From the NCBI GenBank assembly GCA_002105175.1, contig MCGE01000049.1, forward strand, positions 124,001-188,000: a stretch of DNA of 64,000 nt, given 5' to 3'. The notes below the pieces were generated by a model. It was not told the origin of the DNA, did no database searches, and worked only from the letters and a program-made list of their open reading frames with translations. The stretch is from Absidia repens (taxonomy: Eukaryota; Mucoromycota; Mucoromycetes; Mucorales; Cunninghamellaceae). A program made the position numbers and the translations under genes. Of the stretch, positions 31,020 through 41,577 are shown piece after piece (the stretch's first letter is position 1; each line of letters opens with the position of its first letter).

Positions 31020-31700
31020 TCACTTTTTACTATCTTTATTTTTAATAAATTCATTATAAAGGTTTTTTTAAACCTCCCAACTTGTTGGCTTCCTTTTATT
31101 CCACACTTTGGAATATTTTTATTATATATTTTTGACAGCTGAGTCTGAATCTCGCTTCCTTTATTTTTTTTTTGACTTGATTTAAGTCACTACTTATTTT
31201 ATTGACCTTATTATTTTCATCTTTGAAAATAATACATCCTCACTTGGACTTTCAAGTTTAGTCCTATATTATCTTTAAGCCTTTGAAGCTACAATCGGTT
31301 GAACTTAATCCTAAAAAGTTCTGGTGCTCACTCTATAAAAAATAAAAAACCTACAAAAACAATTTCCAGTTACGACCTGATAACCAAAATTAGCCGTAAC
31401 ATATTTATAAAAGCCTTCCATCATTTAACTGAAATAAAAATAGAACTTTGTCTCATTTATTTTGACTTTGGATACTACACCAACATCACACCTGGTACCG
31501 ATCAATACTAATACCTATTATGGTAATGCTAATCACGCTAAGCGGTATTGATCAATACCAATACCTACATATTAGTGGTGCTGTGCCGCTAAGGTATTTG
31601 TATTGCTAATCCCGCTAACAGGTATTCATCAATACCAATTTCTTTAGTGGTATTGTCTCGAATATCCCGATAATGTTTTAGGTTATGATAGATTTGGCAG
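31020..31700. other. Repeat-derived spacer with LTR end and palindromes
   Basis: Contains a family C LTR-like end near 31405-31465 (AAAAGCCTTCCATCATTTAA) and a cluster of GGTATT/AATACC palindromes (31490-31640). The block at 31642-31711 (GGCAGGCGGCATCTGAA) recurs in inverse orientation at 35446-35514. No gene. Confidence 0.45.
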
Positions 31701-31795
31701 GCGGCATCTGAAATTATGAACAGTAAAAACAAAAAAAAAGTATGTTTTTTTTTTAATCTTATTTTTGTTGTGTATCCCACTGTATTTAACTTTTT

Positions 31796-32445
31796 TACCC
31801 GTATGCTATCGCAAGAAGTCCTAGATAGTGGTGGTCCAGATTTTAACATGGAGCCCATTATTTCCCCATCAGGATCTCATTCAGCAACTCATTTGACAAC
31901 TGAATCTCCATCTCCATTGGCAAGGTGCATGGATTCAAACATACTACATAACAATACGGTGACCAATGCCCCTGTCAAAAGTGTGCCTTATCATACCTCA
32001 TGGCAAGAAGATGATCATTTGAAGAAAACCTTGGGTGAACTGCAGCAAGATGGAATTATTAGGCCCTCCAATGGTGTTTGTGAAGAAAAAGGATGGATCT
32101 CTCCGTATGTGCACAGACTATCGAAGAATGAACAAGATAACTGTGAAGGATGCCTAGCCGTTACCTCATCTGGACTCTTTGATTGGATCTTTGGGTGGAG
32201 CACGCTATTTTACAACAATGTATTGTGCCAAGTGGGTTTTGGCAGATTGCTATGGATGATGAATCTATCAAGAAGACTGGCTTTACAACGAAATTCGGAA
32301 CTTTTTGAATATCTGGTGCCCCGTCAACATATCAAAGGATGATGGCTACTATTCTCCAAACCATTTTTGGGCGACTTTGTGTAAGTGTTTATTGACGATA
32401 TCATTATCTACTCGCGAACTCTGGAGGAACACGCTGATTCTGGAT
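31796..32445 (+). pseudogene. Degenerate Ty3/gypsy reverse transcriptase, second family
   Basis: Frames shift several times but RT blocks are clear: [33 protein letters not shown], then in another frame [36 protein letters not shown], and IAMDDESIKKTGFTTKFGT. The catalytic block VFIDDIIIYSRTLEEHAD is near 32390. It is distinct from the chromovirus RT. No LTRs assigned. Confidence 0.8.
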
Positions 32446-33830
32446 GTTGTCACTCTTACATCCTTCGCCAACCCAAATGACAGCTCAAACTTTATCTCAA
32501 GTCATAACTTCATGGAGTCAACCGCGAATTCAATCATCAACTCAATCGCCAAGAAAACGACAACGAAGTAGTCCGGTATGGACGTATTTTGACTTATACG
32601 ATGATGGAAATACTGCCAGTCTCATGTTTGTGTATGGAAAATAACAGGTAATAATCATATTAAATACTGTAAGATGTTACGAGATTTTTTGCTAACTACT
32701 GATTTTCAGATGATTTACTGTCAAATGCACAAACAAATCCACTTCCGGTCAATGGAAACACCTCAAGGCGAAGCACTACGGAATCTACAAAGCGATTAAG
32801 GATGTAGATGACAAAGCACAACCCACCATTGATGAAATCTTCCAAAGGTAAGTACAAAAGAAGATAAAAAGGCATACTGTATACTGTATCAGTTAACTAT
32901 ACTTTGAGTGTGTTATAGGCAATTTGATATCGATAGTGATAAATTCAACGTACTTTTGGCAGAATGCTTGGTAAGCGACGACCAGCCGTTTACTGTTGTT
33001 CAATCGCCTTTTTTCAAATCGCTATTATCGTCCCTGAATCCGTCGGTAGCTGTTGGAATGCGAACACAAACCATCAGTAATGACAACAACAATCGGTCAA
33101 ATTTGAAGAAGCAACAAAATTTATATCTGGGCAAGACTATCCTACAATCAATATTGTTATCCCTGCATACAGTACAACTTTTTGATGGATGTATTGGATC
33201 AATTTATCGAAGATCAAGGGCAATGATGACTCACCTCTGAAGATGGCAGCTGAAGTATGCTTTAACAAATTACAGCAGTATTATGTGAAAACAGATGATT
33301 CTCCTATCTCCATGGTGGCTTATTGTAAGTATAAAAAAAAAAACCACGAATATTAGATTTGTAATTTTTTAATTTTTTTTTTTTTTAGCGCTTGATCCAG
33401 GACTGAATATTGATTACACAGATCAGAATCACTGGGAGATGGAATTTATACAGTCATGTAAACAGCAACTAGATGATCATTTATCGAATGTATTCACAAC
33501 CATATGGACAAACAGCAAAACGAAGTTGATGAACTACCCACCGTCAATCTAGACAACATGCATACGGACGACGAATTACAGCAAGAAGAACAGAAGAGCG
33601 TGTGGATGAAATCGACCTTTACCACCGTAGATCTATGGAACTCAGCACAGACTCACGGGATGTCTTGGAATGGCGGAGGATTAATCAAGATCTCATTAGA
33701 TATTGTATGATGGAAAAATATCGACTGAAAAGAACATTGGGACTCCCTATGTGACGATGAACATTCGTTTACATAGTTTTGTTATTCCTCCTGCGCGTAG
33801 CTTTCCTGAACCAATCCCCACTTTAGATTT
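32446..33830 (+). pseudogene. hAT-superfamily transposase remnant (BED finger to C-terminus)
   Basis: BED-type zinc-finger region: VWTYFDLYDDGNTAS, with the Cys pair degraded, then after an intron-like gap STSGQWKHLKAKHYGIYK (the two His end). DEIFQ|RQFDIDS is joined across GTAAGTAC...TTATAG. CLVSDDQPFTVVQSPFFKSL and LSSLNPSVAV are the hallmark hAT block. Later pieces: LKMAAEVCFNKLQQYYVKTD, LDPGLNIDYTD after another GTAAGT intron, and the C-terminal dimerisation-type DEIDLYHRRSMELSTDSRD and VLEWRRIN. The central DDE part is deleted, so it is inactive. Confidence 0.8.
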
Positions 33831-34309
33831 TAGATTGTTATTTTTTTTTTTTACTCGAAATAAATTAGACATTATTATTTATACAGTATATCAAAAAATG
33901 AATATAAGACAGGTAGAATTAAGTGGTATTCTTGTATACGGTTTTTGTCAATAAAAAAGTCACTCTTTATATACTACTGTATATCTTACAGTATGTTTCA
34001 GTGAAAATAGATATTACAGTATATGGGGTTATTGTTATTATTAGTTTTTATCATCATCATCATCTTTATCATAATCGTATGATGGTCTAATGTTAGATAT
34101 ATAATGGTATGATTGATATCATTGCAAGGGAATTTTCTTTTCTATATTTCTATTTTTATTTTGGGTTGTTCCTACTGTGATCGGAATTTCAATTTATTTA
34201 GTCACGGACTTTTTCAGGAACAGATTTTAATTTTAAATTTCATGCCATCATTTTTCATGATGTGACACTAAGTAGTGGATACTTGAGGCTTGTTATATCT
34301 GTATAGGAA
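33831..34309. other. AT-rich spacer rich in TACAGTA/TACTGTA
   Basis: No gene. Four heptamers (33882, 33975, 33987, 34015) lie within 140 bases. Confidence 0.4.
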
Positions 34310-34445
34310 TGACAAGTGTGAGAATAAGTGGAGGATTCAGGGGGTAAAAATAGAATAAAATGATAAAGCGGATACACAATCGATGACGATATAGGTACTT
34401 TGATATATATATTGCTAATCAGGAACTAGGAATACGACAGTGATA
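34310..34445 (-). repeat. LTR fragment, family B, reverse
   Basis: Carries the complements of CTTATTCTCACACTTGTCATT and of TAGCAATATATATATCAAAG, ending AATACGACA as in the other reverse copies. The left part is lost. Confidence 0.65.
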
Positions 34446-34655
34446 GTGTGGGAAATGGTTAGTGACAAGTGACAATACAACAGCCCATAGTAGTAATTGT
34501 ACCGTATTTTTTTATACAGTTCATAACTACTTCCTTATAGAAGGATGGTGGGTTCATATCAAATAAAGGTTATCAACACTCTCATCTTTTGATTTTATTG
34601 TATTTAACAAAACTTTCGGTGAAATAACCGCACCGATGGGTATGGATGAATAAGT

Positions 34656-34659
34656 GAAT

Positions 34660-34694
<35 letters not shown>

Positions 34695-35005
34695 GGATGG
34701 ATGGATGTTTGAATGGGTATATGGATAAATAGATAGATAGATGATGGATGGATGGATGGATGGATGGATGGATGGATGGATGGATGGTTGTTTGAATGGG
34801 TATATGGATGAATAGATAGATGATGGATGGATGGATGGATGGTTGAATGGGTATATGGATAAATAGATAGATAGATAGATGGATGGATGGATGGATGGAT
34901 GGATGTTTGAATGGGTATATGGATTAATAGATAGATAGATGATGGATGGATGGTTGAATGGGTAGATGGATAAATAGATAGATAGATAGATGATGGATGA
35001 ATGGA
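34656..35005. repeat. GATA/GATG tetranucleotide microsatellite
   Basis: Mixed GATA and GATG repeats punctuated by GTTTGAATGGGTATATGG-type breaks about every 60-120 bases. Ile-His-Pro-Ser frames are artefacts. Confidence 0.9.
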
Positions 35006-35049
35006 TGTACAGCATGTGTCTACCTTCTTTTTGATACCGAGTTCAGTCA

Positions 35050-35510
35050 ATGAGTTATCCAGATATGTTGAGAGGTGTTTCGTCTGAATGTTTATTTTCC
35101 GTATGTATGAAATCCAATAGAGTGTAGTTCAGCTTGAATTGTTTGTTTACATAGTGTTCAGTTACGCCCATGAAGGAAAGGTTGTTGGGAGACGTCCACA
35201 TGTCCAAAGTAATGGAGATTTTTGAGTCCACCAGCTAAAAAAAAGGTAGAAGGTAAGATAACTGTGATATACAAAATGAAAAGAAAAAAAAAAACTTGCC
35301 TGATATCCAGTTTGACCGATTGTTGTTGTAATCGCTGATGATTTGTGATCGTATCGTGACAGTAGTTGGAACAGTTACAGATGGATTTAGGTATGATAAT
35401 AATGACTTGGAAAGAGGAAGTTTTTTTTTATTGTTCAGCACTTCAGATGCCGCCTGCCAAAATCTGTCAAAACTGAAACCTAATCGGGATACTCGAGACA
35501 ATAATACCAT
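35050..35510 (-). pseudogene. hAT-superfamily transposase remnant, minus strand
   Basis: Minus-strand blocks: KSLLSYLNPSVTVPTT, then after a short intron-like gap LVDSKISITLDMWTSPNNLS (first catalytic-Asp region), FMGVTEHYVN and [14 protein letters not shown]. It covers the central part missing from the plus-strand copy at 32446 and shares the SLLS(S/Y)LNPSV block. Several stops and frame changes. Confidence 0.75.
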
Positions 35511-35859
35511 TAGGTATTGATGCTCATCGTTGTCGCATCATGAGAATCTGTTCCTGAAAAGTCCGTGACTAAATAAATTTAAATCCCGATTAGGAGCAAT
35601 ACAAAATAAAAATAAATAATCACACAACAGTTGTGATGAAAGAAAAGAAAACAATGATTTTACTTTAGTATATTATGTGGAATTAATTTCCGGACTTGTT
35701 TATATTAGCCAAGCGGACAGAACTGTCCGATGATAAAACATGCCGTGGAAGCAGCAAATCAGAATAAAAATATTTGTTATTTTTTTTTTTGAAAAAAAAA
35801 GTATCAAAGATCATGAAAGTTGTTTGCGATATCAACGGCACCTAAAAAAAATACAGTAG

Positions 35860-36263
35860 CTATTCATGCATATATTGTACAGTAATATACAGACTTACTT
35901 TTTCGAGTTTCGTATTCTTCAAATACTTGGGGGTCGTTGAATTTGCACCATCGTACCCCTTGCATTCCTGAATTGACGAGATCCCACCGTCTTGCCTGTC
36001 CTGGTAAGAGCAGGCGTGCCATTGTTCCTCCAGGTCATCATATGCAGCATAAGTCCTATCCAAGTCAAGTATTCCAGGTACGTTAGATCCATCCAATTGC
36101 TGACCATCGAATGCGCGTATGTGTTAATGGCGGGGATTACATAGAAGCGGATGTGATCTACCGGCAAAAAACGCATGAGGTAGTTGAAGGGTGAATGATT
36201 TTTTATTTTTGCGTTGGTTGTAGTAAAATTGCTCTGAGATGTAAATCGGTCATCAATATACAC
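35860..36263 (-). pseudogene. Possible piggyBac-like transposase fragment
   Basis: The minus frame reads MRFLPVDHIRFYVIPAINTY, then NWMDLTYLEYLTWIGLMLHM. This resembles the conserved N-terminal block of piggyBac-type DDE transposases (hydrophobic-P-x-N followed by LT..E...WIGL.L.M). A second overlapping frame continues afterwards. Only about 115 residues remain, so the assignment is tentative; another DDE class is possible. Confidence 0.4.
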
Positions 36264-36301
36264 CTCACGCCGTCTTTAAGTTCCTTGACCTTCGTCAGTG
36301 T

Positions 36302-36372
36302 ACTGTTTTGCATATAAATGTAGCAATAAAAATAATAGAAAGTGTCACATTGATGTGAATCAGGTACAATGT
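36302..36372 (+). repeat. Chromovirus LTR 5' fragment
   Basis: TTTTGCATATAAATGTAGCA and GTGTCACATTGATGTGAATC match the first ~75 bases of the chromovirus LTR. It is cut by the family B LTR at 36373. Confidence 0.7.
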
Positions 36373-36838
36373 GTTGTATTCCTGGTTCCTGATTAGCAAT
36401 ATTTATATCAAAGTACAGTAACTATACCATCATCATTTGTATATCCGCCTTATCTCTTTATTCTATTTTTTACCCCCTGAATTCCCCACTTATTCTCACA
36501 CTTCTCATTCAACACATCTGATAGCACACAGTCTCAAATATAATGTTATAAAACTCCCATCCACAGAATCAAATGTCTTCATTTTCTCATAAAACGACTT
36601 GACATTTTATCAATTAAATAAAAACCAGATCATATTGCCACAAAGATGGTCATGTCCGGGACAACTGTCCCACTGCTCCTCCACTTCGACTATGCTATAA
36701 CTGCAAACGTCCTGGACACATTGCTGCTGCTCTGACACCCCCTCCCACCTCTGTTTCCTCTCCCATGGTGACTCACCAGCTTTCAGATGCCGCCACCCGA
36801 CATTCCCCTATATCACTTATTTTATAACAACCATTTCA
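36373..36838 (+). repeat. Family B LTR interrupted by a zinc-knuckle coding fragment
   Basis: Starts TGTTGTATTCCTGGTTCCTG and ends ACAACCATTTCA. Between AAATAAAAACCA (about 36628) and TATCACTTATTTTA (about 36810) it holds about 180 bases absent from other family B LTRs. Confidence 0.7.
36630..36790 (+). pseudogene. Zinc-knuckle fragment (gag or LINE ORF1)
   Basis: One frame reads SYCHKDGHVRDNCPTAPPL and RLCYNCKRPGHIAAA: a first knuckle that has lost its leading Cys, then a canonical C-X2-C-X4-H knuckle whose last Cys codon is frame-shifted (GCTCTGAC). Two tandem CCHC knuckles are typical of gag nucleocapsid or LINE ORF1. Confidence 0.65.
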
Positions 36839-37589
36839 CGCTGGAGCTTTTGGAAATTCTCCGATTTATTGAGTGTCACAGTTTTTTTTTTATTTTTTAT
36901 TAAAGTGTGGGTTTTGATGGGTTAGGATTAAAATTTCCGCCATTTCGCACTATGGTAGGCTGAATGATTCAGTCTCCGCATTTTGCTTTCTATTTTTTTT
37001 GGCCCCCATTTTTTTTCCCCTCTTTCTTTTTTTTTTTTTTTTTTTTCTCTCTTCATGATAGTCTGAAGGATATGATGGCAAGGCTCATTGGGGTACTGGT
37101 GATCTAGGATTAGTGTTAGAATTTGAATTAGGGGCGTTTTCAAAAACGCAAAACAAACATCATGGGGAAACCCTTTCATTTCGGTTGAAGGATTTGGGAA
37201 CGTCAGTAGATTAGCATCATGGAATCGTCATTAGTTTAGTAATAGTTTGTCATCGTTTCTATCTACCTCTGAATAAATAAGTCCTTTTTCTTAGAATTAG
37301 TTTCTCTGTTGTACGTTTACATTATGAGCATCATTGAATGTGTATCACATGCATAAAAAAAAGTGTGTCTATATATGAATGGAACGGATTGGATATTACG
37401 GAGACTTCTTCCACTAACTATATAAGTTTGTGCGTGGAAAAGAATACAGGGATGTGTTTGTGTGAAAAAACAGCTATTACAGTGTATTTTGTTGTGGTGG
37501 GGTACATTGAAGAGCAAATTTGAGAATACTATTAATTATGTAGCCACTGGGTGGCAAGGGGGTTCTGAAGTGTGGGTTTTGATGGAAGA

Positions 37590-38058
37590 GTAACAATATT
37601 CTCATCTTACTTCGATTTTATATATATATATATATATTTTACAAAAGACCCGAGATACAACATTTTTTAAGATGAACCCTGTTGAACTCAATTATCCTAC
37701 TGCCCCTACGAATAACAAGACAGTTGACCAAATTTTGGAAGAAGCAGCCAAGAACACCATGGATCATGATGACACCATCCAAGAAGCATTAAAGAAATGA
37801 AAGCAGAGATAAATCGATCTCAGTATCGTATTAAATCTCCGTACAATGATTACATAAGGTGCAAGAAATATGGTACCGAAAATCAACTTTATGAAATTAA
37901 AAATAAATTGGAGGACATGAAACGTGACAGAGACTTACAAGAGTCATTACGACAACAGACAACGTGTATTTGACACAGTGGTTCTGGTGCCGTTGGCTAA
38001 ACTGTGCAATGAATGAAGAACACCAAGCGTGGTTTAATCAAAATCTCTTGGTCAGAAG
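37590..38058 (+). pseudogene. Related chromovirus: LTR end plus gag remnant
   Basis: The LTR 3' end (TTCTCATCTTAC ... GATACAACA, to 37662) is followed by TTTTTTAAG and ATG at 37672, the same spacing as the full element. Gag pieces: MNPVELNYPTAPTNNKTVDQ, then in another frame EMKAEINRSQYRIKSPYNDY and LEDMKRDRDLQES, and after a deletion WCRWLNCAMNEEHQAWFNQN. A diverged subfamily, broken at 38058 by the insertion of the next copy. Confidence 0.8.
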
Positions 38059-38386
38059 TGTTGTATTTTGCATATGAATGTAGCAATGAAATGAAATAAA
38101 GTGTGACATTGACGTAAATCATGCACAATGTAAGTGAAATAAAAATAAATTCAAATCCAGCGCTACAATGCAAGGGCTCAGATCATATATGGGTGTCATG
38201 ATCTGATTTCACTTTTTCATGTCTTTGAAAAAGAAACCCATTTATTATATCAAACCGTAGTAGTAGTTATACTGTTTCATACCATAATCACATCATTATA
38301 AAAAGATGCTTGATTTATATCAAATAAAGGTTATCAACATTCTCATCTTATTTATTTTATTTTTATAAAAACCTTGAACTACAACA
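38059..38386 (+). repeat. 5' LTR of the second chromovirus copy
   Basis: TGTTGTATTTTGC ... ACTACAACA, 328 bp. It differs from the 345-bp LTRs mainly by shortening of the T/A-rich stretch before the end and a few substitutions. Confidence 0.9.
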
Positions 38387-38395
38387 TTTTTTAAG

Positions 38396-40030
38396 ATGAA
38401 CTCTGAAGATAGACCTGCCAGCCCCAATAACAACAAGACTGTGGACGATATCATAACTGAAGCCCAGACAAATCCTTTAAATCATTCCGAATCTATGGAA
38501 GTGGATGATCATGTTACAACAGTAGATCCAGATCAAATGGATATGGCCACTCCTGAAGAAATTAAGGCGGAGCTGGGTAGAACTGAATACAAGTTAAAAA
38601 CAATTTACGGTGATTACTTGGATTACAAAAAGAAAGGTGACATGGCAAATATGGAGCGTATCAAGAAGCAATTAGCAGAATTGAAGCAAGACCGTGACAT
38701 ACAGCAATCTTTTTTAAATATGATGATAACACCAGAAAAGCAACAAGTACGGTCAAAGATATCATTTAAAGATATTCCTCTGTTCCAAGTAAAAAATCAA
38801 TATGTGTATGATACAAGACAGCGTATTTTTGACACAGTAAGTGATTTCTTAAGCACCTTCGAAAAGATATTGGCATCAGAACAAGTGAATCTAGACGAAC
38901 AATGGTGCAGATGGCTCAACTGTGCCATGAACCAAGAACATCAAGCATGGTTTGGTCAAAACCTTTTAAATCAACCATTGAAATGGAAAGAAGCTCGGCT
39001 TATCTTTGAACGACGCTTCGAATCCGTTGCATATAAACTGTTTATGGGTGTAAAAGCAGTGACAATGGAAATGGAATCTGGTGAATCCGTCCTTGCCTTT
39101 GGTGATAGGCTAGTAAAGGCAATGCACGAAGGTGAATTGGAAGATGGGCAAGCGTTAGCCTATCGTTTCCTTGGATGTTTACCTACGGAATTTGCAAATG
39201 CAGTGGGTGCTGCATGGGCTGGCCAAAGTCAAACCCTGGGCCAATCCTTGCCAACCAAAGTGCACCAATTAGTTGACATTGCAAGAACGATCACCTTACC
39301 TATGGATGTGAAGAAAAAACAAGACAAGCGTCACTTTAAGTCCAGCAGCTGTTGGACTCAAAAAATAAAACATGATAATTTTAAATCATGCTATTATTGT
39401 AACAAATCTTGGGCACCTGCACACAGGTGCATACAACGTGACAAGGCAAAAGGAGTCAGTAAGGCTCGTGCTTTAAAGAGACAAAAAAAATCCGATGAGA
39501 TTGACAACGAAGCACTTAAAGGTAAACATCATATCAAAATAACAAAAGCTATGGAATCAGTAAATTCACTCTCCCTTTATTTACCTATGACTGTAAAGGA
39601 AACTAGATTGCAGGCGCTACTAGACACAGGCACTGATGTGTCTGTCATAAGTTTAGATATTTGTACAAAAAATAATTTTGTTATTAATAAAGAAAAAGCC
39701 TTAATTGAAGGTGTTGGAAAAAATAATTTTGTCAACCAAATCGGATACACTGATGTATTACCTATCTCTTTCAATCATAAAAAAATAAATCACAGTTTTA
39801 AAGTAATTGAAATGCATGATGATTTATTATTAGGTATGGACTGGGTACAGAAATGTCAGATCACTATTAGTAATAGACCACATAACTGGGATGACAACGA
39901 TGTGCGCATATTTGATGATCATATAGATGATTCACTAGTGCCAAATGACACCCCAGCTGGAACGGAGTTTGAAAGAAAACTTTTTTTCTTCCCTCAAACC
40001 CCTTCTGGAACAAAATTCATGCATAAATAA
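38396..40030 (+). CDS. gag-pol: Gag-protease fusion of the second chromovirus copy, 544 aa
   Basis: Uninterrupted frame from MNSEDRPASPNNNKTVDDI through the zinc knuckle CYYCNKSWAPAHRC into protease LLDTGTDVSVISLDICTKN. This shows that gag and protease share one frame, with CAG at 39610-39612 where the full element has TAA. It ends at a frameshift near 39985 (loss in the CTTTTTTTC run) just before RT. Single-frame Gag-Pol fits the Tf1/sushi type. The upstream ATG is 10 bases after the LTR. Confidence 0.88.
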   Translation: MNSEDRPASPNNNKTVDDIITEAQTNPLNHSESMEVDDHVTTVDPDQMDMATPEEIKAELGRTEYKLKTIYGDYLDYKKKGDMANMERIKKQLAELKQDRDIQQSFLNMMITPEKQQVRSKISFKDIPLFQVKNQYVYDTRQRIFDTVSDFLSTFEKILASEQVNLDEQWCRWLNCAMNQEHQAWFGQNLLNQPLKWKEARLIFERRFESVAYKLFMGVKAVTMEMESGESVLAFGDRLVKAMHEGELEDGQALAYRFLGCLPTEFANAVGAAWAGQSQTLGQSLPTKVHQLVDIARTITLPMDVKKKQDKRHFKSSSCWTQKIKHDNFKSCYYCNKSWAPAHRCIQRDKAKGVSKARALKRQKKSDEIDNEALKGKHHIKITKAMESVNSLSLYLPMTVKETRLQALLDTGTDVSVISLDICTKNNFVINKEKALIEGVGKNNFVNQIGYTDVLPISFNHKKINHSFKVIEMHDDLLLGMDWVQKCQITISNRPHNWDDNDVRIFDDHIDDSLVPNDTPAGTEFERKLFFFPQTPSGTKFMHK

Positions 40031-41203
40031 AAATACTTTTTGTACTATACCTGAATCAATAGTAAAACTACCAACGGAAAATGTCTCTCGGACATTTTTC
40101 AGACAATACCCTATACCTATTGCTTTACAAGCTTTAATAGATGAAACCGTAAATAAATGGTTACAAGAGGGTACAATCACATTAGCCATAGTCAACACAT
40201 CATGGAACAGTCCGTTGACTCTGGCACCGAAAAAAGATGAATTCGGAAATACCACTACAAAACGAGCTTGTTTAGATCCACGGCATATCAATAAATTTCC
40301 CTTGCCTCTGATTAGAGACATTTTTCATCACTTAAGTGGATCAGCTGTTTTTAGCACCCTTGATCTACAGAGTGCTGTTCACCGTTTTCAAATTGCACCT
40401 GAAGATCAGCATAAGACAACTTTTACACATAATGCTCTACAATATACAGTATGTTTCAAGGTTGTCCTTTTGGACTCAAACCACTTTCAGCTAAGTTTCA
40501 AAGGGTGATGAACATTATTTTTCGAGATGTACCTTTTGTACATGTATTTGTGGATGATATAATTGTCCATTCTAAAAATATCAGTGAGCATACACATCAT
40601 GTATGCACAGCAATAAAAAAATTAACAGATGTCAATTTAATTTTAAATTCAAAGAAAAGTCACTTTGCACAGAAATGTCTCTATCTTTTGGGATTCTGCA
40701 TCTCTAATATCGGAGTTTCTTTGGATAGGCGTAAACTCACCAATGTAATGGACTGGCCTATCCCTGTGACAGGTCGAGATATCCAAAGTTTTTTAGGAGT
40801 AGCTAATTATTTTAGGGAACATATTCCTAAAATTGCTGAGTTGACCGCACCGTTAGATGCATTACGATCTTATCAAAAGTTACCTATCCCTAAAGAAAAA
40901 TGGACAGATGAATGCATTGCTCATCGAATTGACCGATACTGTTACAACACGACCCTATACTGTATTTAAGCTCGCCAATTACGACAATGCCAGGGACAAC
41001 TCCAGCTACCGTACTGCGTCTGACTGAAAAAAATGCCACCAATGTCAAAAATATAATATTAGTAAAAAGGGTTATAATCCTTTGCGTCCAATCTATGCAA
41101 ATACAGTATACCTGGTGATCATTGGGCAGTGGATCTTGCAGGTTCATTCAAAACGTCATTTAATGGTAATCACTATATCTTAGTGATGGTAGATGTATGT
41201 ACC
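40031..41203 (+). pseudogene. pol: RT and integrase remnants of the second chromovirus copy
   Basis: RT: LAPKKDEFGNTTTKRACLDP in frame (six A here), LDLQSAVHRFQIAPED. A CAGTA insertion at 40447 shifts the frame, then GLKPLSAKFQRVMN and FVDDIIVHS are intact to EHIPKIAELTAPLDAL. After about 40925 foreign sequence intervenes. Integrase CHQCQKYNISKKGYNPL returns at about 41030, with another CAGTA insertion at 41104. Confidence 0.85.
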
Positions 41204-41270
41204 CCCAGATACAACAGATATACATATAGTACGAAACCAAAGCAATTAATTCATAAAGTATCACAAAATA

Positions 41271-41577
41271 GGCTTTTTGTCAAATTAAAATAAGATGAGA
41301 ATGTTGATAATCTTTATTTGATGTACCATCCTTTTATAAGAATGTGGTTATGATATAAAAACAATACAACTATTGCTACGGTTTGGAATAATGGATGGGT
41401 TTCCTTTTCAAAGGCAGGAAAAATTAAAATCAGATCATGACACCCATGCATGATCCGAGCCCTTGTATTATAGAACTGGATTTAAATTTATTTTTTCTTT
41501 CACTTGCATTGTGCCTGATCCACACTTTCTTTTATTTTATTTTATTGCTCCATTTACAGTATATACAAAATACAACA
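41271..41577 (-). repeat. Solo chromovirus LTR, reverse
   Basis: ATAAGATGAGAATGTTGATA ... AAAATACAACA, the complement of the chromovirus LTR with moderate divergence. A CAGTA insertion is present near 41557. Confidence 0.8.

Larger units (their letters stand above)
38059..41203 (+). mobile_element. Second chromovirus copy, 3' deleted
   Basis: 5' LTR 38059-38386 (328 bp), gag-protease 38396-40030, RT to about 40925. Then a jump removes RNase H and most of integrase; a short integrase piece (ATGCCACCAATGTCAAAAAT, 41029 on) ends near 41203. No matching 3' LTR in place. Nested in the remnant at 37590-38058. Confidence 0.85.

Noticed and set aside
34554..35050. Long minus-strand open frames rich in Ile-His-Pro-Ser
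   Set aside because: They are translations of a GATA/GATG microsatellite; all frames stay open because the unit lacks stops.
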